DNA from: Acanthosoma haemorrhoidale
Taxonomy: Eukaryota > Arthropoda > Insecta > Hemiptera > Acanthosomatidae
Length of the DNA: 64,000 bases
Assembly: GCA_930367205.1 (NCBI GenBank)
Contig: OV884014.1
Location: 110,063,138-110,127,137, forward strand
Direction of reading: 5' to 3'
Shown here piece after piece: positions 11,470-23,600 of the stretch. Positions within the stretch are counted from its first letter, which is position 1. Every line of letters starts with the position of its first letter. Below the pieces are notes generated by a model. It saw nothing but the letters and a program-made list of their open reading frames with translations. It searched no databases and was not told the origin of the DNA. The position numbers and the translations under genes were made by a program.

Positions 11470-11787
11470 AGTTATATAATGCTAAAAGTAGAAGCAAGCC
11501 CCTTCTAGTGTAAACCTGCCTCGTGACTTCATAGAAGTCACTGATGCTTCATTTTATTTTTTAAGTAAGTGACCGCATCCCTCCAAGACCTCCCTACTTC
11601 CCAGAACTACCTTTGTCTTATACATGTATGTCTCAGCTTTAGACCCAGACCCTACTTGTCCCTAGACTTACACCCAGTATGTAGTAACTCTTAATATTTG
11701 TGAATACCAGTGTTTTACTTGTACTTCATTATAAAGATTTTCTTTCTTTTCTTTTAAAAGACCCTCATCCACAAAAATTATTTAACT
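11470..11787 (+). mobile_element. LTR-like repeat family L, copy 2
   Basis: Complete copy from AGTTATATAATGC to ATTTAACT, with the TATATAAT box at the start and TTATAAAG in place of the usual AATAAAG near the end. The internal duplicated start segment seen in copy 7 is absent. Confidence 0.85.
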
Positions 11788-12149
11788 GTAGATAAAGATC
11801 ATTATCACAACTCGGCGTGAGTATATTTAATGCCGCTTGGTACTTAGTATCGAAAATTAGTAAATTCTATTCGTTGAACCATATTTTTTCATACGAAATT
11901 GTTTTCCAATAGTTTATCTTAACTGAAATATACACAGCACAAAACTTCTGTGCAAAAGGCTGTGTTGCGAAAGAATCCGTTTAAATTTTCGATAGAAGTA
12001 ACCATTTTTCATGACCGCTATTGTATAGCACTAACACTTATGAAAAAAGGCGTTTTTGTAACTTTTTGAAAGCAATGCCGAGCACGATGGTGAATAATAA
12101 TTAAATTAAATATGCATAAAATACAGCCCTTATGAGTTTGAAGTAAAAT

Positions 12150-12173
12150 CGAGAGAGAGGGAGAGAGAGAGAG

Positions 12174-12236
<63 letters not shown>
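12150..12236. repeat. (GA)n microsatellite
   Basis: Nearly pure GA dinucleotide run with a few interruptions. Confidence 0.95.
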
Positions 12237-12239
<3 letters not shown>

Positions 12240-13404
12240 ATTCTACTTACTAGGGATGGAATAGGACACGAAATACACGTTTTTCGAACTTCCTGTAAGC
12301 ATCGTTTCTGTGCATTGAATATGAGTCAGGGAGGCACTTTTTGACCTTACATATTTATTTTTGTTTCAACAACAACAAAGTTTCTTAAAATCCTTTACGT
12401 ACATATTAAATGGACCCGCAAATAACTCACCGTAAAGATCACGGTCAACCTCTAGGACTTGTCATAAGTTTCGTTTATAAATATTTCAGATGAATACCAT
12501 ATGCTTTATAATTATTAATAATTTATAGCCAAATAAAAAAAAAATACTGGCAAGATAATAATTTGAGGCCAGGACTTCCTCCATATCTAGCTAAGCTTCC
12601 ACAAGTGACGACCTTCTCGATACGAATTCTCTCGTATGCGGGTGGTCCCGATCTTCCAACTAATTTACTTTTGGGCTGTTAATAGTAATCTCTCATTTAG
12701 TTTATAATTTATTTGATACTTTATTGTACAAATGTTACCCTTGGGTCAATTTGCATGTTTTACAAAGAGCTATGGCCGGATGTGACGCGATAAATATAAA
12801 TAAAAGATAAGTAAGCCTTGATCCAAGAAACATATGGCCAGAGTGTCCTTTATTTTGACCGGTCATCCTCGGATCTTCCTTTGTCCTTCGTCCTGGCCGG
12901 GCAGACGGACAGGCCCACGTCGTCTGCGGCCGCCACATGTGTCAGGGGACACGTGTTCTCTGCTCCGCGTAATAGCGGTTCGTTAGTGTTCTTTATCTCC
13001 GCCCTCTTCGGCAGCAGGAAACGTTAATAAGGCGCTCGTGATGTCTCCGAGACAACTATGGCTTAATTAAGTCTACGAGCTTCTTCGTATATCTTGAGGG
13101 GGGCATCCAGTGATACTGTGGATGAACACTTTACCTTCATTTTCCACCACTGAAAATTTCATCATCAACCTACGTACCAGAGAAAACAAACCAAAGCGAT
13201 TTCCACTTACCGCTAATGGGTTGAAGTCAACTTAATTCACAGGGTGTTGGTCATGAAACCCCTATGCCGCATCACTAACCTATAGAACATAGAATAACCC
13301 ATAGAATATTCAATATGTGCATACACCTATAAATATAATATCATTAAGAAAATAGAAGACATAACATATCAATATTTAAACCCTAAGATGTAGATCCTGT
13401 CCAC
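12240..13404. other. unassigned DNA with a GC-richer patch
   Basis: Mostly AT-rich. A GC-richer patch at about 12830-13030 holds overlapping open frames of 67 and 69 residues on opposite strands, containing a NotI-like GCGGCCGC and CGTCGTCTG. I recognise no protein in it. It could be a fragment of an unclassified mobile element or a lost host exon. Confidence 0.4.
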
Positions 13405-13815
13405 TCTTTAACGGTACCCTACCGATATCTGACTCAGTACAATATATTCGATGTCACTTTGACAAAAGACTTGCAAGAAAGTTGGATTCCACACACGTGA
13501 CTCATAAGACAAGAGGTCATTCGACGCTTGGGATTACAGCGCACACATATATACAAATCTCACCACCCGATAGAAAACAAGATACTGGTTTAAAAAAACC
13601 ATCTTGAAACAGTTCTGGACTTTCTTAGTTGAAAAGAACTGAAACATCAAGCGCATTTAGCCTTACTAATCCAAATTCCTTAGAACAATAGTCAATGTCC
13701 CATTCAAGGTCGCTTTCTAGCTCCTTACATCCCTAAAATCCTCCTCGGGGATTGAAGAGATCATGCTTAGAGATCCCCTATAACTAACCCGGTATTGGGA
13801 GTCCTGGCACTGGCC
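13405..13815 (+). mobile_element. old, strongly decayed jockey relic
   Basis: The translation still shows SVQYIRCHFDKRLA and later NPPRGLKR, matching the VRYLGFHLDKRLT and NPPRRLKRQW regions of the younger copies, with many changes and stops. Phrases of the 3' region such as AGTCCTGGCACTGGCCAGT remain. It is much more diverged than the other jockey copies and is cut off where the next L repeat begins. Confidence 0.55.
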
Positions 13816-14078
13816 AGTCATATAATGCTAATTATATCTTACATTTTTAGTAGAAACGTGTACTTCAGTTGAGACTTAAGGTCCCCTTGTTTTTTTGTAA
13901 GTAACCATTTTCCTCCCCTAAAATCCAACCTGCTTAGGGCCAAGAAACCCTCACTTGTGCCTTCAGTAAAGTATGTCCTAACGCTGTAACTGATTAATAT
14001 TTGTATATATACCAGTGTTTTGATTTTTATTCGTAATAAAGTTTTTTAAAAGACTCTCCTCTACAAGATTATTTAACT
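13816..14078 (+). mobile_element. LTR-like repeat family L, diverged copy 3
   Basis: Starts AGTCATATAATGC and ends ATTATTTAACT, with CGTAATAAAG and AAGACTCTCCTCTACAAGAT near the end. The centre is reduced. It directly abuts the jockey relic, so it was probably inserted into it. Confidence 0.65.
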
Positions 14079-15615
14079 GGTCAGTATTCCTCATGCCGGA
14101 GCGTCTGTGGCTCTCGTGTTCTTTCATAGCCTGTACTGATACTAACTACCATTGATGTGTAGTTGCAGAATCGGCAGATTTCGCCAATCCCTACTTTTTT
14201 CTCCATTGTAGTAAATTTCAGGCAATTCCTGGACTTTGTAGCTTTGTTTTTTTTTTTAATTTGTATTTGAATCCTTGTTGGAATTGTATTCATTTACAAT
14301 TTTATTGTTGGCACAATCGTTTTCTCTCTTCGAAATTCAGGCACACAATCCTCTTTAATACATGCATTTGAATAAAGCCACTCTTTAATGTAAAGCCGAA
14401 CTTTGTTTATCTGTAAAATGGCAGGGATTTCGGACTCTTTAACTACTAAACAATATGAGACACTTTCGACAATTTCCAACAGCCCCGACAGATCTGCTAG
14501 GGCCTAAGTATCCCTTGTGTGTAACCGGGGGCAGAAGATATTGTTTTCTTGTTTGTTCTCGCCGCCACCTGTGCAAACCGCAGATGCTTCAGTGGCAAAC
14601 ATCCTCAAGTCTCTGTTTGTTTCTAGTATTGCTGGTTCTATAAAAAGCAAGAGCGGTCCAAAGATACAACCGGAAGTGTACACAAGTAAACTATCATCCG
14701 TCACGAGAAAGTTAACCGGTCTTTAGTGCAACTTCCTGCGTAGTTACATTTACACCTTAAAGTCCAACGTAGTTTTATTATTATAGTTTTATTATTGGTA
14801 TTATTATACATGTATCGTTTAAGTAGGCAGTTATAGAAACTTAATTAATAATAACATAACCAATTTCCAAAAACATATAATTTAAATATCTCACATAGAA
14901 TCCTATCATCCCCCAAGTTTTGTTTTATCATGTTTTAAATTTATAGTTTTATTAGATCCTGGAATCTTCTGTATATACAAAATAAATTTACATTTATTGT
15001 GACATTCTCTTATATTTTATTTACTTGTTACAGGTAAGCCAATTTTGAATAATTCGAAATTACAACCGACTATACAAGCTACTAATGAGAGTAAGTAGAA
15101 GTAATCAAATATTAGATATTTTTTTTCATTAACAAAAATAGTTTATATGCAATATGTTCATAAATATAATATTTGTTTCTTCTACAGAAAATTTCTTAGT
15201 GAAGTGAACTTTTAATCTCTTTTAATATAAGATTTTCGTTTCGTCAGCAACGTAAATGTTATGGTGTTTTTATTGGACAAGTCGATTTGAAATCAATTAG
15301 TTAAATATAGCTTTTATATTTATCTTAATATAGATCATTCATTTCCGGATATTGGTGTAGCTTGCTCCTAAAGTAAGTAATTGTAAACATATACTTGGGT
15401 AGCGAAGCCCTATATAACTTCCGGTAATTTTTTTTTCGTTCAGCTGATGATACGGACTGTTGTTCTTCCGGAAGACCTAGTTTAGAACCGGAAAGAGCTA
15501 CAAAGTGGGATAAGAACCAGAGACTAGTCAATAAAATACATTATAAATATAAGGAGTCAAATTAGACTTCCACTCCGAACAGACATAGGCTGGTAAATAT
15601 ATCATTTTAGACTGC
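14079..15615. other. no gene seen
   Basis: The short open frames between 14081 and 14726 lie on both strands and overlap. None has a recognisable motif. No repeat match was found inside the window. Confidence 0.45.
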
Positions 15616-15943
15616 CAAAGGTGGAGTAATTTTGATTTTTAGCTATGTTGTATGTATTCCCCCTCTTGTGAAAAATTCAAGTTTTCTACCTCCCCTCGTG
15701 TACGTTTTTCGCCACCTTCAAAAACCTGCTGAGAAAAAGCAATTTATTCAGTTTTTCCTCCTTTGTAAAATTGGCAATCACAAATGTTTGCCTAAAATCC
15801 ATTCTAAGTGACTTTTTCTCAGAGGGTTTTTTGAAGATGGTGAAAAACACACAAGATGGGGGCAAGTAGAAAACTTGGATTTTTCACAAAGGGGTCAATC
15901 AATTCATACAACATAGCTGAAATCAAAATTACTCCACCTTTTG
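15616..15943. mobile_element. foldback/MITE-like element with long inverted repeats
   Basis: Two arms of about 130 bp (15616-15750 and 15815-15943) are inverted copies of each other, roughly 80-85% identical by eye. The left arm begins AAAGGTGGAGTAATTTTGAT and the right ends in its complement. A spacer of about 65 bp separates them. There is no coding capacity. The target duplication is not clear; TGC occurs near both ends. Class unknown. Confidence 0.65.
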
Positions 15944-17974
15944 CATTCAATTTATTTTTTTGAGGTAACTCTACCGGACTAATATATTGGTGAAATTTTT
16001 GTTCTCTACAATAGTGTAGAGAACAAAACGGTACAAAAACACAAACAGATTTTTGCGTGAGAACGTTTGATTGTTGAATGAATGAAGTGAACAGAGTAAC
16101 TTTGAATGATTTTCGTCAAAATTATATAATTTTGCATTAGCAAAGTACAATATTTCTTCAAAGTAATGATTGTTTGATTTAGGGTACCGTAGTTTGACAG
16201 AATTCAAATAATGAAATTGTACGCACTGTGCTAGATGATAATCTATAATACCATATTCATGTTGGGTTCATAAAAAATAACTAGGATGTTAATTGAAAAT
16301 ATTTATATGTAAGATCGAAAATATTTAGGAGGCCATGGCGAGAAACAATGGTTTGGGTTCGTTGGCAGATTGTTCTAAAAGGTTTTAGTCAGCGTTGAGG
16401 CGTAGGGGAAGTCAATTGTCAGTCGATTGCGTGTAAACAGTCATGTCTCTTTTTATGTGAGTCATAAGCAAAAATATAGTGGTCAGTTTTAATTTTGGAA
16501 GTTGAGAGCGTTTTTTGATAAAAAAAAAAAAAGAATCAAAATCAAAATCAAAGGAAATTACAATATTTAGAAGAGATAATATTTAAGTCGAAAAATTAAC
16601 TTGAATAATTTGTTTTGTCCAGGAATCCATCTGAGATACCAACTTACTAAATAAATTATTTTTTTTGCATTCGTCTGATATTTTCTATTTACTTTATTTC
16701 AAAGCCTTATTTTCGATTTAATTTACAAATGTGTAAATGTATAAATGAGTGCAATGTACTATATGTTTCTTTCTTTGGTATTGAGTGGCTACCGATAAAG
16801 AATGTGCATGTTATTGGCAGAACCACATACCATCGTACGTTGATAGGTTTATGTTAATATATTTATGTGGTAAGAAATGTGAAAGTCTGGAGAATCTCTT
16901 TAAGATATTCGAGTGCTAATATAAAACTGTAGACTGTGTGGCCTCTAAATACCCACCTATCATCGAAACACCTCTCCTTCGATAACTAACTGAGTTACGG
17001 ATCGCTCGATAAGTTTCGTATCTGACTATCAGGAATAGCAAGGCCACATGAAACTTTTGACCGGCCCAGAAAAAAGGTCTGAAGTCCGAAGCTGTTGATC
17101 GGTGTAGATTAGAATCGTTATAGCCTCTAGATAGTCTCTTTTCAGAATTTTATTACTTCGTTCAAAAATTTCAGAAGAGAACCGAGAAAACCCCGAATGA
17201 TAAGTAAATTCATGCAATTATTTATTATTTAAATGAATTAGTAGATGTCTAATTATTATAAAAGTAACTAATAATAAGTATACTCATACAAGCCACCTGG
17301 TAGAGCAGAATATAAATTTATTATTCACTAGCTAACTAGAAAAGGATAGAAACCTATTGTTAACTCGCCTTTTCTGCACCATGGCCGACGTGGTACACGA
17401 GGGCTTAAGCCGTGCAATGACTAAACTAATTTGGACGACTTTTAATGGAATGCCTGTTTTGATAAAGGTGGTTTTCGAACTTGCCACGTTTTTTTAGTGT
17501 TCTGATTCAGCATTTGAAGTTTCCTCCCCCCCCCCCCCCCCCCAACACCTCCATGTAAATCCCTTGCGGCTAAATACTTATGAAAAAGCCTAAGAGATTC
17601 AAGTGAATGTATATAGTTATATATTAGGTGTATATGCTTAACTTCAAATACACTGATTCATAAATTAATTATATCCCTTTGAATATTAATACAAATACAA
17701 TTTTTAAAAACGCTTTCTCTTGATTCAGAAGCTCCTATTGAGATTTAGTAGTTCAAATTTTAAAATGTTCTGAGACTAAGATATAACACAATTATGAAAA
17801 TGATACTAAAATCAGAAAATGATAGGATGGGAAGGGGTCATACAAAACCGGAATTGCTGTATCAATATGGCTCAGTTTTTGCTTAGCTGTGAAATATACT
17901 TAGGAAACATATGAGAATCAGACTAAAAATAACAAACCAATAACATTAATTTGTTTATATAATAGAATTTTATT
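15944..17974. other. AT-rich DNA, no gene seen
   Basis: No coding region recognised. An uninterrupted C run lies at 17526-17543. Confidence 0.5.
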
Positions 17975-17989
17975 AATTAAGTCAAAATG

Positions 17990-18866
17990 TTTATTCCGAT
18001 AACATTACAATCTGCCTCATTAGACAGTAAGTAGTTGTGAACAATGTTCTCTTCATACAATATTTAATAACAACCCAGAGACCTCAAAAGTCCACATAGT
18101 TGTCACCTCCCTGGCATGCGAAAGAGGAAGCTGACCAAGAGCGCGAGAGCCACAGACGTTCAGGACATGATTGGAGCAACTGTCACGGATTTGTAGCAGG
18201 CCACGAGGCCACTGCCGTTTCAGTCTCCGAGGAGGATTATAGGGATGAGTGGCGCAATTTAATGATTTTGGAAGATAAATGAGATGTTTGGATAGGTTTC
18301 GATGGAATTTCATAAAATTGGAAAGGATGAGTTCAGGAATGTATGGTATATTAAGATCTTTTTGAAGGGTTTTGTCGCTGACGTAATAAGGGGCATTTAC
18401 TATTGTTCTCAGGACTTCCGATTGAAATGTTTGGATACGCTTGATGTTCGACTTTTTTGCTCTTCCCCATAGCTCTATTCCGTATGTCCTGATTGGCTTG
18501 ATTACAACTTTGTAAATTAGTAATTTTTTTTCTATTGAGAAATGGGATGTCCTTTGAAGTAGACTGTACAGTTGTCCTGTTTTTAGAATACAGAACAAGT
18601 GTCTGTTTAGTTCTTCTCTTTTTAGCGTCGTATGTGGGTTCCAGGTCAGTCGTTTGTCGAGATGGAAGCCTAAGTACCGAACTGTCTCGGATACAGGGAG
18701 AGGAATGGATTTAAAAAAAAAACTAGTGGACTGGACTAGCGGCAGAGGGTGAAGGTAATGTGGGAACATTTTGCTTCATTAACTTCGATCGGCCGTTGGC
18801 TACACCCATACTCGATCTCATTTTGAAGGTTATTGAATGGTGGTGGAGATGCTAACTGCTAAAAGA
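17990..18866 (-). mobile_element. jockey-clade non-LTR retrotransposon, longest copy
   Basis: This is the longest jockey copy of the window. It includes the 3' UTR and about 220 codons of reverse-transcriptase C terminus. A partial direct repeat (AATTAAG followed by CAA-ATG) at 17975-17989 and 18867-18882 is a plausible target-site duplication with small indels. The 5' end is truncated. Confidence 0.85.
18190..18857 (-). pseudogene. jockey reverse-transcriptase C-terminal pseudogene
   Basis: In order on the minus strand: LQNEIEYGCSQRPIEVNEAK and HITFTL (the end of the polymerase domain, in one frame, interrupted by a TAG), then after a frameshift IPLPVSETVRYLGFHLDKRL, and further on LLIYKVVIKP, TYGIELWGRAKKSNI and NAPYYVS. 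These are the thumb and connection segments downstream of the catalytic YADD box in jockey elements. The catalytic box itself is not included. The longest uninterrupted open frame is 238 residues and runs on into UTR sequence. Confidence 0.85.
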
Positions 18867-18882
18867 AATTAAGAACAAGATG

Positions 18883-19302
18883 ATGTTAACTTGCTTTAAA
18901 TTCTAATTTTTCCCTGTTAAAGTATGTATAATTTTATATAATTAGAAAAACGTGTAAACATTTTTAACTACATACATAAATACATGCTTTACAAGAGACC
19001 TGAACGGCCTCGAGTCAAGACTATCCGATGTACATGGATATATGGTGGCTGGAGCATGATAGAATGAGAAACATGAAATCCTGGACGAGATCATCCAAGC
19101 ATGACTCCGGCCAGATCTGACTATCGCATGAGACTACAATGAAGTTATCGTCAGATCGGCGGGTAATGTCCGAACGGAACTGTGCAATCATCGGAAAGGC
19201 TGTGCCAATGAGTTGTCGGCTATGCAAGGCTTCGTTCATGGCTGTCTATTGTTCAAGCATGCTGTATGTTTGCTTTTGACATATATTACCTCCGTGTATT
19301 CT
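18883..19302. other. no gene seen
   Basis: Spacer between two oppositely oriented jockey fragments. No motif recognised. Confidence 0.45.
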
Positions 19303-20037
19303 AAACGACGCTAAAAAGACTAAAACTAAACAGACGCTTTGGACAACTGTACAGACTACTTCAAAGGACATCCCATCTCTCAATAGAAAATGAATTACTA
19401 ATCTACAAAGTTATACTTAAGCCAATCTGGACGTACGGAATACAGCTATGGGGGACAGCAAAAAAGTCGAACTTCAAGCGTCAATCCTTTCAATCGAAAG
19501 TCCTGAGAACAATAGTAAATGCCCCTTATTACGTCAGCTACAAAACCCTTTATAACGATCTTAATATACCCTACATTCTTCAACTCATCCCTTCCAAGTT
19601 CATGAAATTCCATAGTAACCTATATAACCACCCTAATCCCCTAGCATAGTCATTGCACTGTACCACTCATCCCTATAATTCTCCTCGGAGACTAAAACGG
19701 CAGAGGTCTCGTGACCTGCTATAAATGCGTGACAGTGGTAGTCCTGGCAATGGCCAGTTTCTCCAATCATGTCATGAGCGTCTGTGGCTCTCGCGCTCTT
19801 GGTCAGCTTTTATTGGCTCGTATCCGGTGTCCCAAGACTCCACTTCCATTTTCGCATGCAAGGGGGGGGGTGTGTGACAACTATGTGGATTTGGAAGGTA
19901 TCTGGGCTGTTTGTAAATACTGTATGAGGAGCGAGTGAATGTAGCATTATAAATATGGTATGAATGAGAATATTGATCACAATTACTTATTGCCTAATAA
20001 GGAAGATTCTAATTTTATCACAATAAAGATTTTTGAT
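19303..20037 (+). mobile_element. jockey-clade non-LTR retrotransposon, 5'-truncated
   Basis: Starts inside the LKRE-LNRRFGQLYRLLQ segment and continues through the YGIQLWGTAKKSN region into the 3' UTR, ending CACAATAAAG. Small indels break the frame, for example near 19480. I found no convincing target duplication. Confidence 0.85.
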
Positions 20038-20322
20038 CTGCGGAAGGAGTATAGAAATGATAGTAGAGGTTGTCATAATGGACACATAAAGGACCACACA
20101 TTGAAATAGATTAGATCTCTTCATCATGGAACCATTATCTGAAATTGGACATAGTTGTGTTTGAGTTGGCTGCGTGTTCTTAGTTCTCTTAGGAAAAACC
20201 TTGCCTGGTATCATATCCACAGATACTACATAAAATTATTTTTCCACTTGCTGCGCTTCCAACCAATACAAACATCGCATTCACGGTGTCATTTTTTAAG
20301 GACTAATAATGGAATGAAATAA

Positions 20323-20660
20323 AAAACACACACTATATTCTCGGACATATAACCTAACAATAACAAAAACACACTCTATTCTCGGACATATAACCTAACA
20401 ATAACAAAAAAAAAAAACACTTTATTATCGGACATATAACCTAACAATAACAAAAACACACTCTATTCTCGGACATATAACCTAACAATAACAAAAAAAC
20501 TCTTTATTATCGGACATATAACCTAACAATAACAAAAAACACTTTATTATCGGACATATAACCTAACAATAACAAAAAAACACTTTATTCTCGGACATAT
20601 AACCTAACAATAACAAAAACACACTTTATTATCGGACATATAACCTAACAATAACAAAAA
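20323..20660. repeat. 41-bp minisatellite, eight units
   Basis: The block CGGACATATAACCTAACAAT recurs eight times, starting at 20342, 20383, 20429, 20470, 20511, 20551, 20592 and 20633 (spacing 40-46 bp, mostly 41). Units differ mainly in A-run length and at one position (TTCTCGG versus TTATCGG). No open frame spans the array. Confidence 0.95.
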
Positions 20661-20663
20661 CAT

Positions 20664-23600
20664 TCAAACAATATCTGTAAAGAATATTCCACTGAATTGG
20701 TTATTTAATAAATCATAGATGGACTATGTACAAGTGTAGTGACGTCAACGAACCAACAAAAAATTGGTGATTGATGGTTATTGTTAGGTTGATTGACCAA
20801 AAAAAAAGAGATGATTGATATCCACTAACTATCGCAATTAGGAACGACATAAGGAAAATATAGTGAATATTGGCTGAGAAAAAAGAGTGTGAAAGAGAAG
20901 TTAGGATATATACTATAATAGTAAATGAACAATAATAGTAAAGAATAATAAATAAATAAAAAGAATGATAATAATGATAAATTATGAATGGATAGATTGT
21001 AGGAAGATAAGGCACTGAAAGTCTATATTAAAGACTAATACGGAAAATATAATATCTATTAATAATTGCAAGACTAACAATTGTAAGCAAATCAACAAAT
21101 AAGGTTATGTACACTTCGGAAAAATTGACTTTTTTCCAATTTCTTTTTTAAATTATTTAAATTTAAAGAAAATGAGTTATAATATAAAGCAAAATTAAGC
21201 TTTAGTTATTCCTCAGCCTTTTTCTATGCTCAGCAATGTTAACTCCATTGTCAAGTAATTTATAGTGTCTATAAATAATCAATTTATCGCGTAGTATTAT
21301 TTAATAGTGTCAGTCTCAAGGATTATGTTTCACGGTACGTTCCTCAATGAGTCTTCAACTGTAAATAGCATACCAGAACATAATATCTCAAATAACTTCA
21401 TAGCTTTAACTTGAGAAAACTTATATTTAAAGGTTCATCTTTTCTCGTACACTTCATACTTCCTGCTTTTATTTTTAAACAGATATATTCAGTACATAAT
21501 TTAGTGTATTTCCAACTATATAAAAAATCCTTCAATGATTGGTGGAAAAGGAGTAGCATGGTTTATAATTGTAAGTGTTAACTCGAACATGTTAATTCAT
21601 GAACTATTCTATACAAGCATATGAGCTCATTTAACGTAACAATTCACATAGACAAACTATAATTTCAAACTGTAGCTTTTATAAGTATATTATGAAACTG
21701 TAGCTTTTATAAGTATATTATGAAACACACAATGCTAGTACGGTGTTAAACTTTACATATAATATTTCAAAGCAGATATACCAAACATAATCTTAAAGAT
21801 AGATTCTTCACGGTTCGATTAACGTTCGTGATCAACTTCCTATGAGATATGAGAGATCTATCTCGAGTGGCGCCTGGCAGTGGGATGTCTCTATCAAACA
21901 TAATCAAACAGAAGTTGCACACAGTCATAAATAATATATTATTTTTTATCTTGAAACGAGATTACTCAATATTCATTTTTATAAGATTAATACTATCGTT
22001 CAGATTTGGACAAAAAACAACATAATTATAACTATCACAGACGTCATTTGAATCCGGGTCTTCCATTGTGCTATATATGTCACACCATTAGCCTAGTCAG
22101 TGCTTTCGAAACAATAGAACCTAGGTTGCTTTAGGGTAGATGTAGAGAAAGGAGTTTAAATTGGGTTTAAATGCATACTTTGGTAAAACAAATTGGTTAA
22201 AAAAACTCATTAAAGTAAACATGTAGTGTAATATTCCATTGGAGTGGATTCTTTCAAAAAAAAACACACGATTTGTCCATTTTCGTCACAAAAAAATTAA
22301 AAATTTTTACATTGTTTTTGTTTTCAGAATCCCTGAGGGTTGGGTTCCGTTAAGCGTATTCAACTGCCCGGCTCATTTGCATAGAGTTTTTTTTTTCTCC
22401 GGGCTTAATCTGTCAGAAATTTTCTTCCGGGTCACTGTTGAGCATAAATAAGTTTTTTGTTTTCACGCAACTTTTTATTATAAGTATTTATAACAGGGGT
22501 AAGGCGTGACAGAATGTATTCTCACAGAGGGGGTGTAGAATTTTTTCATTTATCTCTAAGTGTATAATACCGAAATAGTTAATTGCATATTCAGGAAAAT
22601 GTTTAGTTGCTAGGGGTGTAATTATCAATGAATGAGTAGTTTGTGATGGTTCCTGAGAACCTTCAGGGCTAATGAACCTAAAAATAATTAATATATTAGA
22701 CACAATAATTAGACAAAGTCTCACAATAATGAATTTAGATCGTTGAAATATCATTTTTATTTTGAACAACATATAAAAAAAAATTTAAATTAACGAAAAT
22801 GATAAAACTTTTAGTAGACATTAAATGGGAATGATATTTTGTATATATATATGAAAATTGTGGGAAAAAATAAACAAATCACTCTGATCTGACGACATAT
22901 AAATTCTAATTTAAGGAACACTGAATGCCCACCGACAACCGAAACTCCCTCATTCACATGCCTAAATAAGTATGTATGAATGTTCTTCTCTGTTGATCAT
23001 TAAGCATTCAGACTTATTCAAATAGTACAGGGAAGAAAGAGAAATTACGGCTGTTCTTTAATCATGAATATTTTATGAAAATATAAAGTTTGAGGAAAAT
23101 ACTGTCATGGAACATTCGACAAGAAAAAAAAAATAATACGATGTCCAACAACGGGCCCTGCATGATAATGAAAATGTATGATGAGTTTTATTCATAAAAA
23201 TAGACATTCATTGCTTCCATTTTCCTCGTTTTATGATTCATTCAGATAATTCAAGTCGGTATATACTGTTGTGATCTTTCCTGTTTGATAAAATATAAGG
23301 GAAATAAAAGTATACGTTCTCCATCCTTAAACTTTTTGGAATAACACGTGCACAATATAACCCCCTATAATTTGTATTTTCCATAGCAAAAAATGGCCCC
23401 ATTATTGAAAATTTAACTATATTTTGTTTTTCTGAGTTTATCTCTCCTCAACAAGTTTACAAGTTGAGAAGGCCTACTATCCCGTTAGAAGCAACCATGT
23501 TTTTCTGCTTCACAGGAACATTGCAGACATCAAAGGGAGAAGAAAAAGCCGGCCTCCAACCAATAAAATAAATTCCATCAAAAAACAAAGAACTGGCAAC

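Noticed and set aside
20323..20660. CRISPR array
   Set aside because: The regular repeats have no unique spacers: the whole unit is repeated, so this is a minisatellite in eukaryotic DNA.
20713..21015. 100-residue minus-strand open frame
   Set aside because: Low-complexity I, Y, F and S sequence expected from AT-rich DNA. No motif.
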